Shown here in pieces: positions 1 to 4,929 of a stretch of 6,579 nt of DNA (within the stretch, counting starts at the first letter, position 1; each line of letters begins with the position of its first letter). Source of the DNA: Methanobacteriota archaeon (GTDB taxonomy: Archaea; Thermoplasmatota; Thermoplasmata; RBG-16-68-12). The DNA lies in the NCBI GenBank assembly GCA_005878995.1, contig VBME01000099.1, positions 1 through 6,579 of the forward strand. Direction: 5' to 3'. Made by a program: the position numbers and the translations under genes. The notes beneath the pieces are model-generated. The model was given only the letters and a program-made list of their open reading frames with translations. It was not told the origin of the DNA and made no database searches.

Positions 1-435
1 GATCCCGGCTTCCTCGGCCACACGTTGAGCGAGGCCCACGCGGCCCGCGTCGCAAGTCGCTACCTGACGCCGTCGGAGAACGCTTGGCTCCTGTGGAAGC
101 TGTACCGAACCCTCACGACGAAGTTCGGCTACCCCGAATTCCTGCGGCTCGGCGAGCCGGAGCCGACGGACCATCGTTCGGTCCTCGCGGCGCTCGAGTC
201 GAGCTTGCGGTACAAGTCGCCGCCGGCGGAGGAGACGGTCCGTCGGTCCCTCGAGGCCGGCGTCCCTCTGGACGAGATCCTCGCGGCGGTCGTGGATTTC
301 TACGGACAGTGGACGGTCGGCGAGAAGGAGCACACGATTAGCTATCTGAATGCCGTCTTGCAGACGGCGAAGTTCCTCGGGAAAGATGAGGCGCTGCTCC
401 CGCTTGCAATCGGCCTGAGCAAGCTGCCGTTCTGA
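1..435 (+). CDS. Unrecognised helical protein, 3' part (5' end outside window)
   Basis: Frame 1 is open from the first base of the window to the TGA at 433-435, so this is the C-terminal part (144 residues) of a longer protein. A TTG at position 25 could serve as a start, but the residues before it read like ordinary coding sequence and there is no SD, so I treat the gene as 5'-truncated. The visible part has no signal peptide or membrane segment. It looks mostly alpha-helical, with charged amphipathic stretches such as a segment beginning SLEAGVPLDEILAAVV, then an HTISYLNAV stretch and a short hydrophobic C-terminus ending LPF. I do not recognise a family with confidence. The histidine followed by a YLNA-like stretch loosely recalls helical domains of questin-oxidase-like or Rieske-associated proteins, which is only an impression. 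GC-rich third positions support real coding. Its stop lies 9 bp from the stop of the converging isocitrate lyase gene. Confidence 0.8.
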   Translation, partial: DPGFLGHTLSEAHAARVASRYLTPSENAWLLWKLYRTLTTKFGYPEFLRLGEPEPTDHRSVLAALESSLRYKSPPAEETVRRSLEAGVPLDEILAAVVDFYGQWTVGEKEHTISYLNAVLQTAKFLGKDEALLPLAIGLSKLPF

Positions 436-444
436 CCCGTGGGA

Positions 445-1785
445 CTAGCCGGTTTCGGGGATTGGCGGGCGGACGGGACGCTGCTCACGACCCGCCTCCG
501 TGGCGGCCGCTCGTTCCAAGAACTGTTCCCTCTCGGTGGATCCCTCCATCGCGGCCGTGGACGTTTCGCCGCCCGAGACGACCTGCACGATCTCGTCGAA
601 GTATGCCGTGCCCACAAACGTCTGGTGCTCGGCCGCGCGGTAGCCCTCCGCCTTCGCGGCGAATTCTTCCTGCTGGAGTTCCGTGTACGCGGTCATCCCT
701 CGCGCCTTGTAGCCCGTCGCGAGCTCGAACATGGACAGGTTTAGACTGTGGAATCCCGCGAGCGTCACGAACTGGAACTTGTACCCCATGTCCGCCAATT
801 CCCGCTGGAAGCGCGCGATCGTGCCCGCGTCGAGTTTCTTCCGCCAGTTGAACGACGAGGAGCAGTTGTACGCCAGCATCTTGCCGGGGAACCGGTCGTG
901 GATCGCGTCCGCAAATGCACGTGCCTCTTCCAGGTCCGGTCCGGACGTCTCGCACCACAGCAGATCCGCATAGGGGGCGTAGGCACAGCCTCGCGCAATC
1001 GAGGCCTCGAGGCCACCCCGGAATGGGTGGAATCCCTCTGGCGTCCGCTCCCCGTCCAAGATGAACGGCCGATCCCTAGAATCCACATCCGAGGTGATCA
1101 ACCGCGCGGAATTCGCGTCCGTTCGCGCGATTAAAACGGTGGGCACGCCGCAAAGATCGGCGGCGAGCCGCGCCGCGACAAGCTTCTGCAAGAAAACGCC
1201 GGTCGGTACGAGGACCTTACCGCCGAGGTGGCCGCACTTTTTCGCGCTCGCGAGCTGGTCTTCGAAGTGCACGCCCGCGGCGCCCGCCTCGATCATCGCC
1301 TTCATCAGTTCGAAGGCATTCAGCGGCCCGCCAAAGCCAGCCTCCGCGTCGGCGACAATCGGTGCGAACCAATAGGTGCTCCCATCGCCCGTCATCGTGT
1401 GCTTCTCGTCCTCCCGCTTGAACGCATTGTTGACTCGGCGGACGAGATTCGGAACACTGTCGGCCGGGTAGAGGCTCTGGTCCGGGTACGTCTGGCCCGC
1501 GTCATTGCCGTCGGCCGCGACCTGCCACCCGCTCATGTAGATCGCCGGCAGGCCGGCTTGGACCTGTTGGACGGCCTGGTTCCCGGTGAGCGCGCCGAGG
1601 GCGGGGACGAAAGGTTCGGAGCGCAGCAGGCACCAGAATCGCTCCGCACCGAGCCGTGCGAGGGTGTGCTCGATGTGGACGGATCCGCGAAGCCGGGTGA
1701 CGTCTTCGCCTCGGAATGGCCGGACGATGCCCGCCCAGCGCTCATCTGCCCTCCAACGAGCCTCCAGCGACTGCGGGTCCATCAT
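445..1785 (-). CDS. aceA: Isocitrate lyase (glyoxylate shunt)
   Basis: Cytoplasmic Mg-dependent enzyme that splits isocitrate into glyoxylate and succinate. It is the first step of the glyoxylate bypass, allowing growth on acetate, fatty acids or other C2 units. The 446-residue protein carries the family signature KKCGHLGGK at 182-190, with catalytic Cys184 and His186. Other conserved segments are [10 protein letters not shown] (85-94), the TYPDQSLYP loop (99-107), DAEAGFGG (146-153), the FEDQ metal/substrate region (174-177), ARTDA (220-224), and NCSSSFNW (307-314). The last is normally NCSPSFNW, so a conserved proline is serine here. The usual C-terminal motif GSTEREQF (415-422) is followed by an unusual extra 24-residue tail. 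The start is ATG ATG; the first ATG is preceded by only a weak purine run, and a TATA-like element about 26 nt upstream suggests a leaderless mRNA. No malate synthase is adjacent. The flavin reductase gene lies 78 bp upstream on the same strand. Recognition is certain to family level. Confidence 0.97.
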   Translation of the reverse strand: MMDPQSLEARWRADERWAGIVRPFRGEDVTRLRGSVHIEHTLARLGAERFWCLLRSEPFVPALGALTGNQAVQQVQAGLPAIYMSGWQVAADGNDAGQTYPDQSLYPADSVPNLVRRVNNAFKREDEKHTMTGDGSTYWFAPIVADAEAGFGGPLNAFELMKAMIEAGAAGVHFEDQLASAKKCGHLGGKVLVPTGVFLQKLVAARLAADLCGVPTVLIARTDANSARLITSDVDSRDRPFILDGERTPEGFHPFRGGLEASIARGCAYAPYADLLWCETSGPDLEEARAFADAIHDRFPGKMLAYNCSSSFNWRKKLDAGTIARFQRELADMGYKFQFVTLAGFHSLNLSMFELATGYKARGMTAYTELQQEEFAAKAEGYRAAEHQTFVGTAYFDEIVQVVSGGETSTAAMEGSTEREQFLERAAATEAGREQRPVRPPIPETG

Positions 1786-1806
1786 CCTGTGAGGGAGTCC
1801 CCCGCT

Positions 1807-1814
1807 CTACTTAG
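1807..1814 (-). promoter_or_regulatory. Weak TATA-like element for isocitrate lyase
   Basis: On the minus strand the sequence reads CTAAGTAG, centred about 26 nt before the first ATG of isocitrate lyase. With the usual archaeal TATA-to-start distance, transcription would begin at or next to the ATG, giving a leaderless message. The match to a TATA consensus is poor. A GATAG slightly further upstream (plus positions around 1818-1822) is an alternative. Confidence 0.3.
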
Positions 1815-1821
1815 CGGCTAT

Positions 1822-1836
1822 CGTTCACGTTGAACG
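1822..1836. promoter_or_regulatory. 15-bp palindrome upstream of isocitrate lyase, possible operator
   Basis: The sequence CGTTCA-CGT-TGAACG is a perfect 6-bp inverted repeat with a 3-bp spacer. It lies 37-51 bp before the isocitrate lyase start codon, just upstream of the possible TATA element. That is where archaeal activators or repressors that touch the BRE/TATA region bind. Symmetry and position are seen directly; the operator role is inferred. It could also be a chance palindrome or a short mRNA hairpin after the flavin reductase gene. Confidence 0.35.
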
Positions 1837-1863
1837 GGCCAATCGCAAGCGAGCGGAATTCAT

Positions 1864-2217
1864 TCACCGCGCATCCGTGGGCCGTGCGCTTTTCGGTCCG
1901 GTGACTCGCGGCCGCATCACTTCGAAGACGTCTTGCGCGTGGCAGTAGCGCCTCCCGCCCAGACGACCAATCGCATGGACCTCTCGGACGTCCACCAAGC
2001 CTTCGGTGACCACGTCATCGCGAACATGGAGTCGAACCACCCGCCCGAAGAACACGATGTTGTCCGCGACCCGGATGGCCCGAATGAGGCGGCATTCGAA
2101 ATTCAAGGGCGACTCCCCGATCCGAGGCACCTGCACGGCCTCCGCGGGGGCCCTCGTGAGGCCCGCCTCGTCGAACTCGCTGACGGATGCCGCATAGTCC
2201 CCCGAGGCTTGGTTCAT
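1864..2217 (-). CDS. C-terminal piece of the flavin reductase-like gene
   Basis: This 117-residue open frame starts with an ATG overlapping the stop of the preceding piece (ATGA). It begins MNQASGDYAASVSEFDEAGL, a mid-domain motif of flavin reductase-like proteins rather than a natural N-terminus. It continues through VPRIGESPLNFECRL, a strand-rich section with GRVVRLHVRDD, and a GRLGG motif near the end. It lacks the N-terminal half of the split barrel (the PRPIAF flavin-binding part), so it is unlikely to work alone. Gene callers will probably report it as an independent gene; see the composite entry. Confidence 0.7.
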   Translation of the reverse strand: MNQASGDYAASVSEFDEAGLTRAPAEAVQVPRIGESPLNFECRLIRAIRVADNIVFFGRVVRLHVRDDVVTEGLVDVREVHAIGRLGGRRYCHAQDVFEVMRPRVTGPKSARPTDAR

Positions 2218-2444
2218 CTTTCGGCGATTCCCTCCGTAACCAGGTTGACGACGAACACGCGGGTATCCAAGATGTTCCGAGCGCTGTCTTTCGGTTGGCC
2301 ATCCCGCTCTCCGATCGAGACTGCGAGCACCATCGGGTCGCGCGAGACCCCCATGCTGTACGAGAACGGCGCGCAGTTGTCGACGCCCGCGAGGCCCCGG
2401 GTCGAGACGAAGGCGATGGGCCGCGGGACGAAGGCGGAAATCAT
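2214..2444 (-). CDS. N-terminal piece of the flavin reductase-like gene
   Basis: This open frame carries the first half of the split-barrel domain: MISAFVPRPIAFVSTRG, NCAPFSYSMGVSRDP, and DTRVFVVNLVTEGIAER just before the stop at 2214-2216. The frame is open upstream as far as 2894, but that part is antisense to the DCC-family gene and not domain-like. The only in-frame ATG next to the domain is at 2444, where it overlaps the stop of the short SD-led frame that begins at 2494 (TGATG). The natural N-terminus is almost certainly that SD-led ATG in the neighbouring frame, so the start given here is a convenience. Confidence 0.6.
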   Translation of the reverse strand: MISAFVPRPIAFVSTRGLAGVDNCAPFSYSMGVSRDPMVLAVSIGERDGQPKDSARNILDTRVFVVNLVTEGIAER

Positions 2445-2500
2445 CAGGCGGTAGGAGTCTCTCTCGCGGATAGGGACGCCGGGTCGACGCTCATGAAACG

Positions 2501-2509
2501 ATCTCCTCC
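2501..2509 (-). promoter_or_regulatory. Strong Shine-Dalgarno deciding the flavin reductase start
   Basis: The minus strand reads GGAGGAGATCGTTTCATG, a near-perfect anti-16S match about 6-10 nt before the ATG at 2494. It marks that ATG as the original start of the flavin reductase even though its frame closes after 16 codons. This is the main argument that the frame is broken rather than that the gene begins inside the domain. Confidence 0.75.
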
Positions 2510-2528
2510 ATGGGCAACGTTGACAGGC

Positions 2529-2540
2529 GAATAACAATTC
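2529..2540 (-). promoter_or_regulatory. Possible TATA element for the flavin reductase
   Basis: The only AT-rich stretch between the SD and the divergent promoter reads AATTGTTATTCG on the minus strand, centred about 40 nt before the ATG at 2494. It would place the transcription start near 2506-2511, giving a leader that begins close to the SD. Consensus match is modest. Confidence 0.3.
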
Positions 2541-2558
2541 CGTGGTGCGACCCGCTTG

Positions 2559-2564
2559 TTTAAG
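2559..2564 (+). promoter_or_regulatory. TATA box of the DCC-family gene
   Basis: TTTAAG sits in an otherwise GC-rich stretch, centred about 31 nt before the ATG at 2592. At usual archaeal spacing, transcription would start 3-5 nt before the ATG, giving an essentially leaderless mRNA, consistent with the lack of an SD. The element also reads as CTTAAA on the other strand, so it could serve the divergent gene, though its distance suits the plus-strand gene best. Confidence 0.55.
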
Positions 2565-2591
2565 TCCTCGCGCGCTTACATTTCCTAGACC

Positions 2592-2981
2592 ATGAAAAGT
2601 CCGCCCTACATCCTCTTGTACGACCGCGATTGCGGCATTTGCAGTGCGGTCTCGCGGTGGATCCGGACCCTCGATTGGCGCGGGCGGATTCGGCTCCAGT
2701 CGATTCAATCGTCTCGCAATATCCTCGTCGGGATTCCCGAGGACCGGATGCTGGATGCCCTGCACGTCGTGTCCCCGGATGGCCACGTCACGACGGGTGG
2801 CGATGCCGTTCCGACCCTGATCGGTGCGTTTCCGATCGGGGCGGGCGTTGAGCGGGTCCTCCGGGGCTCGACCGTGCTCATGGGCGTCGTCCACCGGTTC
2901 TATGGCTTCGTCACGCGGTTCCGCGATCGCCTCGTTTGCCGCCTGGAGCCCTCGGGGACGTCGGCGGGTTCGGTCCTGTGA
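2592..2981 (+). CDS. Thiol-disulfide oxidoreductase-like protein, DCC (DUF393) family
   Basis: This 129-residue soluble protein belongs to the DCC/DUF393 family, small thioredoxin-fold-like proteins named after the DxxCxxC motif. Here the motif is DRDCGIC at residues 11-17, directly after a hydrophobic first strand (YILLY), with Cys14 and Cys17 as the putative redox pair. The typical downstream GGDAV segment lies at 70-73, preceded by a VVSPDGHV strand. A helical, arginine-rich C-terminal region (HRFYGFVTRFRDRL) is also typical. Length matches the family (about 120-140 residues). The physiological substrate is unknown for most members. The ATG at 2592 is chosen because it lies directly before the conserved first strand and at leaderless distance from a TATA element. 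The gene is divergent from the flavin reductase, a possible redox pairing that is only suggestive, and its last 71 bp overlap antisense with the endonuclease IV gene. Confidence 0.9.
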   Translation: MKSPPYILLYDRDCGICSAVSRWIRTLDWRGRIRLQSIQSSRNILVGIPEDRMLDALHVVSPDGHVTTGGDAVPTLIGAFPIGAGVERVLRGSTVLMGVVHRFYGFVTRFRDRLVCRLEPSGTSAGSVL

Positions 2982-3816
2982 CGAGGGAGCGGAGCGTCTT
3001 CAGGTTCTTCTTGTACCCGGCGTCGCGGCCCGGGAATTCGAGGCAGCCCGGAACCTCGCGGAACGGCTCCTCGTTCACCAGGAACCCGAACGGCTCCTTC
3101 CCGAGTTTCCCCTTCCCGATGTCCTCGTGTCGATCGAGGTTCGATCCCAGATCGCCGACCGAGTCGTTCAGGTGAAACGCGCGGATTCGTCCCAGGCCGA
3201 CCGTCTCGCCGATCGTGCGGAGGAGTGCGTCGTAGCCCTCCCGCGTTCGGAAGTCGTAGCCCGCGGCAAAGGTGTGGCACGTGTCGATGCAGACTCCAAG
3301 GCGGTCCGCGTGGGCGCACCCCTTGATGATCTCGGCGAGCTGCTCGAACCGGGAGCCGATCACGGTCCCCTGTCCCGCCGTGTTCTCGAGGACCGCGAAG
3401 ACGTCGGGCGCGTTCGCATGGTCGAAGGACCAGTCGAGGCTCTCGGCCGTTGTCCGGATCGAAGAGGCCTCCCCTTTCCCTCCGTGGCTGGCCGGATGAA
3501 AGATCACATCGCGGACTCCGAGGGCTTGTGCCCGGTCGAGTTCCTCGACGAACGCGTCGCGGCTGTACTTGATCGTGTTGTCGTCCGCGCCGCCGAGGTT
3601 GATCAGGTAGTTCGCGTGGATCACCGCGCGGACGATCCCATTTTTCTGGAGGTTCTCCCGGAACCCCTGCGTCTCCTCCATCGTCAGCGGCTTCGTCCGT
3701 CGAAGCATCCGCGGGCTGCGGGAGAAAATCTGAATCGCCTCGGCTCCGACCGCCTTGCCGCGTTCCGGCGCGAGCGCGATGTTCTCCGCGATCGAGACGT
3801 GCGCACCGAGGTACAT
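2911..3816 (-). CDS. nfo: Endonuclease IV (AP endonuclease)
   Basis: Zinc-dependent TIM-barrel nuclease of base-excision repair. It cuts the DNA backbone 5' of abasic sites and removes blocked 3' ends. In the 301-residue product all nine metal ligands known from the E. coli enzyme are present at almost the same numbers: His67, His107, Glu144, Asp178, His181, His215, Asp228, His230 and Glu260. They lie in the signatures VLENTAGQG (142-150), GVCIDTCHTFAAGYD (174-188) and GSNLDRHEDIGKG (224-236). The start MYLGAHVSIA is the canonical N-terminus, with a short purine run (GGGGGAG) just before the ATG. The domain normally ends near NLKTLRSL (271-278); a further 23 residues rich in P, G, R and K follow and lie wholly within the antisense overlap with the DCC-family gene. 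The small gene at 3936 is divergent from it. Confidence 0.97.
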   Translation of the reverse strand: MYLGAHVSIAENIALAPERGKAVGAEAIQIFSRSPRMLRRTKPLTMEETQGFRENLQKNGIVRAVIHANYLINLGGADDNTIKYSRDAFVEELDRAQALGVRDVIFHPASHGGKGEASSIRTTAESLDWSFDHANAPDVFAVLENTAGQGTVIGSRFEQLAEIIKGCAHADRLGVCIDTCHTFAAGYDFRTREGYDALLRTIGETVGLGRIRAFHLNDSVGDLGSNLDRHEDIGKGKLGKEPFGFLVNEEPFREVPGCLEFPGRDAGYKKNLKTLRSLVTGPNPPTSPRAPGGKRGDRGTA

Positions 3817-3922
3817 GACTCCCCCGTTCGCGGAATCACCTTCGCGCGGATGAGCCTACCGATTTGGGCGCGATTCGGGCGAAGGGATTTGAAGCGCCGT
3901 CCAGTGGATGGGGTTGGAGGTC

Positions 3923-3929
3923 GGAGGTG
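3923..3929 (+). promoter_or_regulatory. Shine-Dalgarno of the 45-aa gene
   Basis: GGAGGTG lies 6 nt before the ATG at 3936, an essentially perfect SD. A second copy of GGAGGT lies 7 bp upstream (3916-3921), making a tandem repeat. The SD selects the 3936 ATG over an upstream in-frame ATG at 3864, which has no SD. Confidence 0.65.
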
Positions 3930-3935
3930 CCCCTC

Positions 3936-4073
3936 ATGTCGAAGGTCGAGTCGCGGTTCACGGGCATGATTCCCCTCCTCGCGCGCATTCTCTCGATGAC
4001 GGCCGACGGCCGGCTCCGCCCGATGGTCGGGCTCGACATGGGCTACGCGTTCCGGCGGCCTCGCCGCGCTTAG
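3936..4073 (+). CDS. Small basic hypothetical protein (45 aa)
   Basis: A short open frame encoding 45 residues, beginning MSKVESRFTGMIPLLARILS and ending FRRPRRA. I do not recognise it. Evidence that it is real: a perfect SD at 6-nt spacing, about 90% G/C at third codon positions, and a fit in the otherwise empty 283-bp gap between endonuclease IV and the methyltransferase. The composition is basic (about nine Arg/Lys against three acidic residues) with a modestly hydrophobic central helix (MIPLLARILSM, about 11-21) that is too short and charged to be a clear membrane segment. There are no cysteines, so it is not a zinc ribbon. An antisense frame covering 3836-4039 lacks comparable start signals. 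The protein might bind nucleic acid or a partner protein, but nothing shown here proves a function. Confidence 0.6.
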   Translation: MSKVESRFTGMIPLLARILSMTADGRLRPMVGLDMGYAFRRPRRA

Positions 4074-4099
4074 ACGCCTCATGGCTTGACCGCGAGGAT

Positions 4100-4822
4100 T
4101 CACTCGGTCGTGTATGGAGACGCGATCCGCCTCGCCTTCACGATGAGATACGAGAGGGTGAGATGCTTGTCTCCGCGCGCGAATGCCGCATCGAGCTCGT
4201 CCCACCGTCCGTCCTCGACCCATTTGCGGACGGTCGCGCTGCGCAGGAAGAGGGCGACCTCGCCGAAGTCCTCGAACGTCGCGATCGTCGTGTCGACGCC
4301 GGTGAACTCGACCGCGAACCGATGCTCCTCCAGGAGGTTCGCCATCGCGTCTTCGAAGAACGCCCATCCGGAACCCCGACGCGTTTCCCGCCAGTGGTCG
4401 CCGTGATGGCAACAGAAAATGAAGGCCCCACCGGGCCGGAGGGTGCGGGACGCGTGAGAAACGATCTCCGCGGACATGCAGAGGTTGCTGACGACCACGT
4501 CGATCGGATCGCGGGTGAACTCGTCGTACGGCGTCTTCTCGACGTCGCCCCATACGAACTCGGCCCGGCGGACATCTCGAATCCCCGCGTAGGCGCGGGC
4601 ATGAGCGAGCCGATTTCGGTCCAGGTCCACGCCGACCACTCGCGCGCCGAGACGAGCGGCTTCGAAAGCGAGTCGGCCCTCCCCCGTTCCGAGGTCGAGC
4701 ACGAGTTTCCCGCGAAGATCTTCGCGGCGGAGTTGGTCAAGGAACATCGGACGCAGCGCGTCGATTTCCGCGGCCGCTTGTCGCCACGCGAGGGTGCGGC
4801 TCAGGCGGACGACATCCGGCAC
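4100..4822 (-). CDS. Class I SAM-dependent methyltransferase
   Basis: Soluble 240-residue Rossmann-fold methyltransferase. Motif I, VLDLGTGEGRL (41-51), is the glycine-rich SAM-binding loop. VVGVDLD (62-68) ends in the acidic residue expected to bind the SAM ribose. An acidic strand-end follows (FVWGDVEKTP, 89-98), then DVVVSNLCMS (108-117) as motif IV and LRPGGAFIF (128-136) as the conserved post-motif hairpin. The C-terminal part (EDFGEVALFLRSATVRKWVE, about 184-203) recalls the tail of BioC-like or Methyltransf_11 proteins, but I cannot name a substrate. The start is GTG at 4822, with a modest GAGG upstream and a TATA-like CTTATC about 34 nt upstream. It converges with the 45-aa gene, leaving a 26-bp gap, and is divergent from the aldehyde dehydrogenase. 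Confidence 0.9.
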   Translation of the reverse strand: MPDVVRLSRTLAWRQAAAEIDALRPMFLDQLRREDLRGKLVLDLGTGEGRLAFEAARLGARVVGVDLDRNRLAHARAYAGIRDVRRAEFVWGDVEKTPYDEFTRDPIDVVVSNLCMSAEIVSHASRTLRPGGAFIFCCHHGDHWRETRRGSGWAFFEDAMANLLEEHRFAVEFTGVDTTIATFEDFGEVALFLRSATVRKWVEDGRWDELDAAFARGDKHLTLSYLIVKARRIASPYTTE

Positions 4823-4852
4823 ACTGTCCTCGCGGCCTCATCCGGCGGACGA

Positions 4853-4858
4853 GATAAG
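4853..4858 (-). promoter_or_regulatory. TATA-like element of the methyltransferase
   Basis: CTTATC on the minus strand is centred about 34 nt before the GTG start at 4822. This mirrors the spacing of the divergent aldehyde dehydrogenase promoter on the other side of the gap and predicts a leader of only a few nucleotides. Confidence 0.5.
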
Positions 4859-4891
4859 AGGCCACCGGTGCAGCCGGGCAAAGCCCACACG

Positions 4892-4897
4892 CTTATA
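4892..4897 (+). promoter_or_regulatory. TATA box of the aldehyde dehydrogenase operon
   Basis: CTTATA is the clearest TATA match in the window and stands in a GC-rich context. It is centred about 35 nt before the ATG at 4930, predicting a start near 4920 and a leader of about 9-10 nt without a good SD. It likely drives the aldehyde dehydrogenase and the gamma-carbonic-anhydrase gene together. Confidence 0.6.
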
Positions 4898-4929
4898 CCC
4901 CGCGGGACCATCGCAGGTTCCGATCGACG

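Larger units (their letters stand above)
1864..2494 (-). pseudogene. Flavin reductase-like FMN-binding split-barrel protein, broken by two -1 frame shifts
   Basis: Joined across two frame breaks, this encodes a roughly 210-residue protein of the flavin reductase-like (RutF/DIM6/NTAB) FMN-binding split-barrel family, near the usual length. The start ATG at 2494 has an excellent SD (GGAGGAGAT, 2501-2509) and opens with MSVDPASLSARE, a typical N-terminus for the family. The frame then stops after 16 codons. The remainder, DSYRLMISAFVPRPIAFVST and onward, continues in the -1 frame from about 2459. At 2214-2222 the reading frame again ends, immediately after GIAER. The next residues, MNQASGDY, follow in the -1 frame and run to the TGA at 1864. 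Family landmarks are VPRPIAFVST, APFSYSMGV, VFVVNLVTE, MNQASGDY, ESPLNFECRL and AIGRLGG. Each break would be healed by one added G. The gene may be a pseudogene, or the breaks may be sequencing or assembly errors, which I think at least as likely. Such proteins typically use FMN, with NAD(P)H or a partner as reductant. Confidence 0.8.

Noticed and set aside
436..444. Intrinsic terminator between the first gene and isocitrate lyase
   Set aside because: The gap is only 9 bp with no T-run or hairpin. No convincing terminator was found in any other gap either.
2214..2222. Programmed -1 ribosomal frameshift at GAAAGATGA
   Set aside because: There is no canonical X XXY YYZ slippery heptamer. A second unrelated break upstream would also be needed to make the full protein, so error or mutation is simpler.
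2447..2894. N-terminal extension of the flavin reductase frame up to an ATG at 2894
   Set aside because: The extension is antisense to the DCC-family gene and bears no family motif. The SD-led ATG at 2494 with its MSVDPASLS start explains the true N-terminus in the adjacent frame.
3841..3925. Possible tRNA (minus strand), suggested by TTCAAATCCC followed by a CGCCCG-type end
   Set aside because: The bases before the putative T loop (GGCGC) do not pair with those after it (CCCTT), and no complementary acceptor 5' strand lies about 70 nt upstream. It is at best a chance resemblance.
3864..3935. Upstream in-frame ATG at 3864 as the start of the small gene
   Set aside because: It has no SD, whereas the ATG at 3936 has a perfect SD at ideal spacing. 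The extra residues look non-coding.
2824..3969. Long plus-strand open frame (381 codons) opposite endonuclease IV
   Set aside because: It is antisense to a gene with all nine metal ligands intact. Its Arg/Val/Asp-heavy composition is typical of shadow frames in GC-rich DNA, and it has no recognisable motif.
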